DNA from: a bacterium | GTDB taxonomy: Bacteria > Armatimonadota > Fimbriimonadia > Fimbriimonadales > GBS-DC | Direction: 5' to 3' | DNA length: 10,073 bases | Assembly (NCBI GenBank): GCA_029335935.2 | Contig: JARJMV020000275.1 | Coordinates: 1-10,073, forward strand | Notes under the pieces: generated by a model | Seen by the model: the letters and a program-made list of their open reading frames with translations, nothing else | Told to the model about the DNA's origin: nothing | Databases searched by the model: none | Shown here: positions 8,001 through 10,073 of the stretch, one piece after another | How positions within the stretch are numbered: the first letter of the stretch is position 1 | Layout of the letters: each line of letters begins with the position of its first letter | Position numbers and translations under genes: made by a program

Positions 8001-10037
8001 TCCAAAGACCTGATGGCGCGGCTGCGCCTGCCCCTGTGGCTGATTGAGGGCGACCGCACGGAAATCAGCGCGATCCTCAGCAACGACACCGACCAGCCAC
8101 GCACGGTACAGGTGGAGCTGCGCGCGCCTGATGGCATCCGCACGCAGACCGCCGCCGTGCCCGCCCGCAACTCGATTAGCCTGCGCTGGAACTACGAGGC
8201 GAAGACGCTGGGCACACAGAAGTTCACCCTCATTGCCCGCGAGGTGAACGGACGCCTGCGCGACGCCGAAGAGCGCACGCTGGAGGTCAAGCCGTTCGTC
8301 ATCAGCGAAGCCGATAGCCGCGCCCTTCTGCTGGGGACGGAGCGCCAGATTATCTTCACCTTGCGCCCCGACGCCCGCCCCGAACTCACCACGCTCACCC
8401 TGCGCACGATGCCCAGCGCAACCGCGCTCGTGCTGGACAGCCTCCCCTACCTGCTGGATTACCCCTACGGCTGCGTGGAGCAGACCGTGAGCCGATTCGT
8501 GCCCGCCGTGCTGGCAAAACGCGCGCTCGAGCAGACAGGCGTCCCCATGGAGGCGGCAACCCAGCGCAAAATCGCCGAGATGACGCAGCTCTCGCTGGAA
8601 CGCCTGAGCCGTATGCAGACCAACAGTGGCGGCTGGAGCTGGTGGGAAGGAGATGAACCCACGCTCTGGACGACCGCCTACGCCGTGTGGGGGCTGCACA
8701 AGGCGAAGCAGGCGGGCGTCGCCGTGCCCGACACTATGTATCAGAACGGCGTAAAAGCGCTACGCCAGCTCCTCGAACGCGCCCTGCAAATCCGCCCCCG
8801 ACGCAGTCAGCAGGAGAATTATTCCTATTGGGATTGGGCTGAAGCGCTCTTCGCGATGCAGGTATTAGCCGCAGTTGACCCCAATCCGCCAGACGCGCTC
8901 TCTAACCCGAACCACCCATTCTACGACTGGATACTATATGCACTGGACGAAACACAAGACTACCACTCCTCACAGACCTGCCTTGCCGTGATTCAAGTGC
9001 TGCTCTACTGGCGCACAGTGCCGAACGCCGACGAGTACGCCCGCGATTTGTGGCGGCGTGCGCTGCGCAACGCCTACGAAGACCGCAACCACATCGACTG
9101 GCTGCCCAACCGCACGGACGAGCCGTGGTGGTACTCCTATAGTTGGTCGCCGTATGAGGGGCAGGCGTTGGCGTTGCGGGCGTTATTGCAGAGTCGCGAG
9201 CGCGCCGCCGCGTGGTTCGGCAGCGTCCCACGCTACGAGCAGCTCATCAGCAAAACCGTTATCGGGCTGGCGCAGAGCTATCGGAACGGGCGGTGGTATC
9301 AGTCGCGCGACACTGCGCTGGCGGTGGAGGCGTTGCTGGAGTACGGCGCGCGCTACGAACAGGACTTCGCCGCGCGTGAGGCGGAGTACGAGGTGCTCCT
9401 GAACGGTCAGCCCATCCAGCGCGTCACCGTTGTAGGCGCGGATGTGCGCCGTGTGGAGCAGACACGCACGCTGAGAAACTTGGCTTGGCGCCCAGGTGAG
9501 AACACGATTACCCTGCGCCCGTTGCGCGGTGCGCCGCTGGTGAGCGTCGTGCTGATGCAGGTGCGCGCCGTGCCCCTCGCGGAAGACGCTTCAGGTCCGC
9601 TGCGCCTGCGCGTCTATCGGTTGGAGCGTCCCGCCGAGATGACCACGCCCGGCGAGCGGCTGCGTCCGCTGCGTTCGGGCGACGCCGTGCGTGCAGGCAC
9701 GCTCCTGCGCATCGATGTGCAAGCCCGCATGCCCCAGAAACTCTCGCGCCTCGACTACACCGTGCTGGAGACGCCCTTCGCGGCAGGCTGCGCGCCCTTC
9801 GACACAGAAGCCTTTCTGGACGCTTGGTGGTGGGACTACGCCTACGAAGAGATTCGGGATGACCGCGCGCTAACATTCCGTCAGTACTGGCAGCGGGGCG
9901 ATAGCTATCGCTACACGCTGCTGGTGCGCGCTGAGACGCCAGGCGAATACACGATCCTGCCTGCCCACCTGTGGGGCATGTACGCGCCCTACCAAGCGCA
10001 CAGCAACGGCTTCAAACTGCGCATTCTGGGCAACTAA
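4950..10037 (+). CDS. Bacterial alpha-2-macroglobulin with thioester (protease trap)
   Basis: This large exported protein of 1,695 aa belongs to the bacterial alpha-2-macroglobulin family. Members are cleaved in a bait region by an attacking protease, change shape and bind it covalently through a Cys-Gln thioester. Residues 1-27 form a signal or anchor segment (basic start, hydrophobic core LLLAFQLYGVA). Next come a carboxypeptidase-regulatory-like beta domain (about 34-155), an MG2 domain with ERPIYRPGHTIHFKGIV (about 408-500) and an acidic, tyrosine-rich loop (about 558-586). The bait-region domain (about 784-920, with VVDEAIY) leads into the A2M domain (about 966-1055, with LPDNLTEWRLTA). 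The thioester motif CVEQ is at 1175-1178 inside an alpha-helical domain with GGWSWW. A C-terminal MG10 domain holds RAETPGEY (1660-1667). ATG 4950 is chosen because it follows AGGTGAG and opens directly into the signal segment. The frame stays open to GTG 4806, but that 48-residue basic extension would bury the signal. No lipobox is convincing. No pbpC neighbour is visible. Confidence 0.92.
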   Translation: MVWRKVAHIALGCTLLLAFQLYGVAELIRNEPPRGSLFGVVYSQRTLAPIPKARVRLELIEPFDKQLAPPAPPPETSEQETVEVHRSQSWDDLRWYGCEGEGYPSGVWEVYTDSQGRFQLRGIPAGVYRVHVSGKVHSTDHNDPPHVEIKEGARVETELALKPHEPFLDLIHPQAVYYPDEPMRVGVRGFNENDTLQLTLYRVRNTRQAISTDFYEFLNEVRYGWWRPEESLAHAVDAFKDHMTALWQQQTPIRGRDPEGLFTQYVEVPQQDEGTYLLLVESGNNRRAALMVVSTIAVVSKVSDGATELWCTDLRTGQPLSGVEITLHRAHKQGAGANPRTVYAPVRTGRTNADGLWRFETLTRSPADDWRGQLLAVKSPRSGQLVHWGRLDAAVWRDEERPSEPLQGVIYTERPIYRPGHTIHFKGIVRLGRPPDYRLPPPNTPVQISVMNPRDEIVHAMRTTLNRMGAFHASFATSPEAETGYYRIRATIGAYGTLEQSVPVSAYRKPTYRITVKPERNLYMPNETVRVQIHTDYYFGMPVPNTKLMYTLYRRERWDGHYYGDEEYDYLDWSDEYDDYEGSVYGEVVATGELTTDAAGRALLTLRPDDLLPQNRERRFLYGDELDITYEYTVEVYALSEGWEGAKAQAWFEIAPSVWQAQLRPDIEFGDAQHAYRYTVRLTDRRTGQPVQATLRWRAGKLLATGDRVRTEPHAEGTIQTDTNGKAEFQFTPDVSGDWAVEISARDPDGNAFTTRHILWIWDDEYLPGWWGRTRSANALEARLNKRVFEPGESAELALRTPHRDAVFYITLEGDTLYRSQVVKAQGALTRVRIPITREQAPNAFIAVCMVRNKELVQRVLEVRVGQQIGALQVRVQTDQPRYEPGETLTARIQTADAQGRPTPAEVSLAVVDEAIYSIHKDSPNDLHHAFYGRQWNRVRTDFSAVWLALQGDKGSVETVRRDFPDTAFWQPVVMTDARGQATVRLKLPDNLTEWRLTAIGHTADTKVGFARAKVKASKDLMARLRLPLWLIEGDRTEISAILSNDTDQPRTVQVELRAPDGIRTQTAAVPARNSISLRWNYEAKTLGTQKFTLIAREVNGRLRDAEERTLEVKPFVISEADSRALLLGTERQIIFTLRPDARPELTTLTLRTMPSATALVLDSLPYLLDYPYGCVEQTVSRFVPAVLAKRALEQTGVPMEAATQRKIAEMTQLSLERLSRMQTNSGGWSWWEGDEPTLWTTAYAVWGLHKAKQAGVAVPDTMYQNGVKALRQLLERALQIRPRRSQQENYSYWDWAEALFAMQVLAAVDPNPPDALSNPNHPFYDWILYALDETQDYHSSQTCLAVIQVLLYWRTVPNADEYARDLWRRALRNAYEDRNHIDWLPNRTDEPWWYSYSWSPYEGQALALRALLQSRERAAAWFGSVPRYEQLISKTVIGLAQSYRNGRWYQSRDTALAVEALLEYGARYEQDFAAREAEYEVLLNGQPIQRVTVVGADVRRVEQTRTLRNLAWRPGENTITLRPLRGAPLVSVVLMQVRAVPLAEDASGPLRLRVYRLERPAEMTTPGERLRPLRSGDAVRAGTLLRIDVQARMPQKLSRLDYTVLETPFAAGCAPFDTEAFLDAWWWDYAYEEIRDDRALTFRQYWQRGDSYRYTLLVRAETPGEYTILPAHLWGMYAPYQAHSNGFKLRILGN
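7710..7838 (+). other. Predicted bait region of the macroglobulin
   Basis: Residues about 921-963 lie between VVDEAIYSI and the conserved FPDTAFW that opens the A2M domain, where bacterial macroglobulins carry their protease-cleavable segment. It holds Arg934, Arg938, Arg940, Lys954, Arg961 and Arg962 plus several large hydrophobic residues (Phe931, Trp936, Phe943, Trp947), so it would be open to trypsin-like and chymotrypsin-like proteases. The boundaries are inferred by analogy. Confidence 0.45.
8472..8483 (+). other. Thioester motif CVEQ of the macroglobulin
   Basis: Cys1175-Val-Glu-Gln1178, in the context YPYGCVEQTVSRF, matches the CxEQ motif whose Cys and Gln form the internal thioester in complement-like proteins and E. 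coli A2M. Its presence indicates a covalent trap rather than a thioester-less paralogue. Confidence 0.9.
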
Positions 10038-10060
10038 GGCTCTCAGCGGTACAGGGAACA

Positions 10061-10068
10061 GGTATAAT
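10061..10068 (+). promoter_or_regulatory. Likely -10 box GGTATAAT at right edge, for a gene outside the window
   Basis: A perfect TATAAT (10063-10068), preceded by CAGG, starts 26 bases after the macroglobulin stop codon. It points rightwards, so a gene on the plus strand probably begins just past the window edge with its own promoter. No -35 hexamer is visible upstream. The 36 bases between the macroglobulin stop and the edge hold no hairpin-plus-T-run terminator. Confidence 0.5.
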
Positions 10069-10073
10069 CTGTA

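Noticed and set aside
6825..8699. Long open frame of 624 codons on the minus strand
   Set aside because: It lies wholly opposite the macroglobulin domains. Its product is His- and Gly-rich with no recognisable domain, as expected for the mirror of a GC-rich coding frame.
1..10073. CRISPR arrays, tRNA or rRNA genes, insertion sequences, attachment sites, long repeats
   Set aside because: I looked for spaced direct repeats, terminal inverted repeats and transposase motifs and saw none. All space beyond the four genes is in stretches shorter than 160 bases.

Overview
The window is a GC-rich bacterial chromosome segment with four long genes and almost no intergenic space. All four are ordinary in size and reading frame. 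I see no rRNA, tRNA, CRISPR array, insertion sequence or phage gene. The organism cannot be fixed from the sequence. A 1,695-residue exported alpha-2-macroglobulin suggests a diderm (Gram-negative-type) cell. The G/C-ending codons, the GG-TATAAT-like boxes without a clear -35 and the weak or absent Shine-Dalgarno sites resemble deep-branching GC-rich diderms such as Armatimonadota or Deinococcota. That placement is inference and weak.

Layout: (1) 121-1527 +, a class II CCA tRNA nucleotidyltransferase with a C-terminal HD domain; (2) 1558-2742 +, a 12-helix MFS drug:H+ antiporter-like permease, 30 bases after gene 1; (3) 2709-4796 -, a Clp/Hsp100 AAA+ unfoldase, convergent with gene 2 and overlapping its 3' end by 34 bases; (4) 4950-10037 +, a very large bacterial alpha-2-macroglobulin with an intact CVEQ thioester motif, divergent from gene 3 across a 153-base intergenic region. 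The window ends 36 bases after gene 4, in a perfect TATAAT box that probably serves a gene outside the window.

How the genes relate: genes 1 and 2 do not form an obvious pathway, although they could be co-transcribed. Genes 3 and 4 both concern protein quality or protease defence, one in the cytoplasm and one in the envelope, and they share a divergent control region. A functional link is only a hypothesis. The usual partner of bacterial alpha-2-macroglobulins, penicillin-binding protein 1C (pbpC), is not in the window and could lie just downstream.

Most noteworthy: the Clp protein has a first AAA+ module that has lost its Walker A lysine, Walker B acidic pair and pore-loop tyrosine. Its second module is fully canonical and carries a ClpC-like VGF tripeptide at the ClpP-docking position. 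Also of interest is a recurring GG-TA-box ahead of three of the four genes and at the right edge. I found no clear new multi-gene system.
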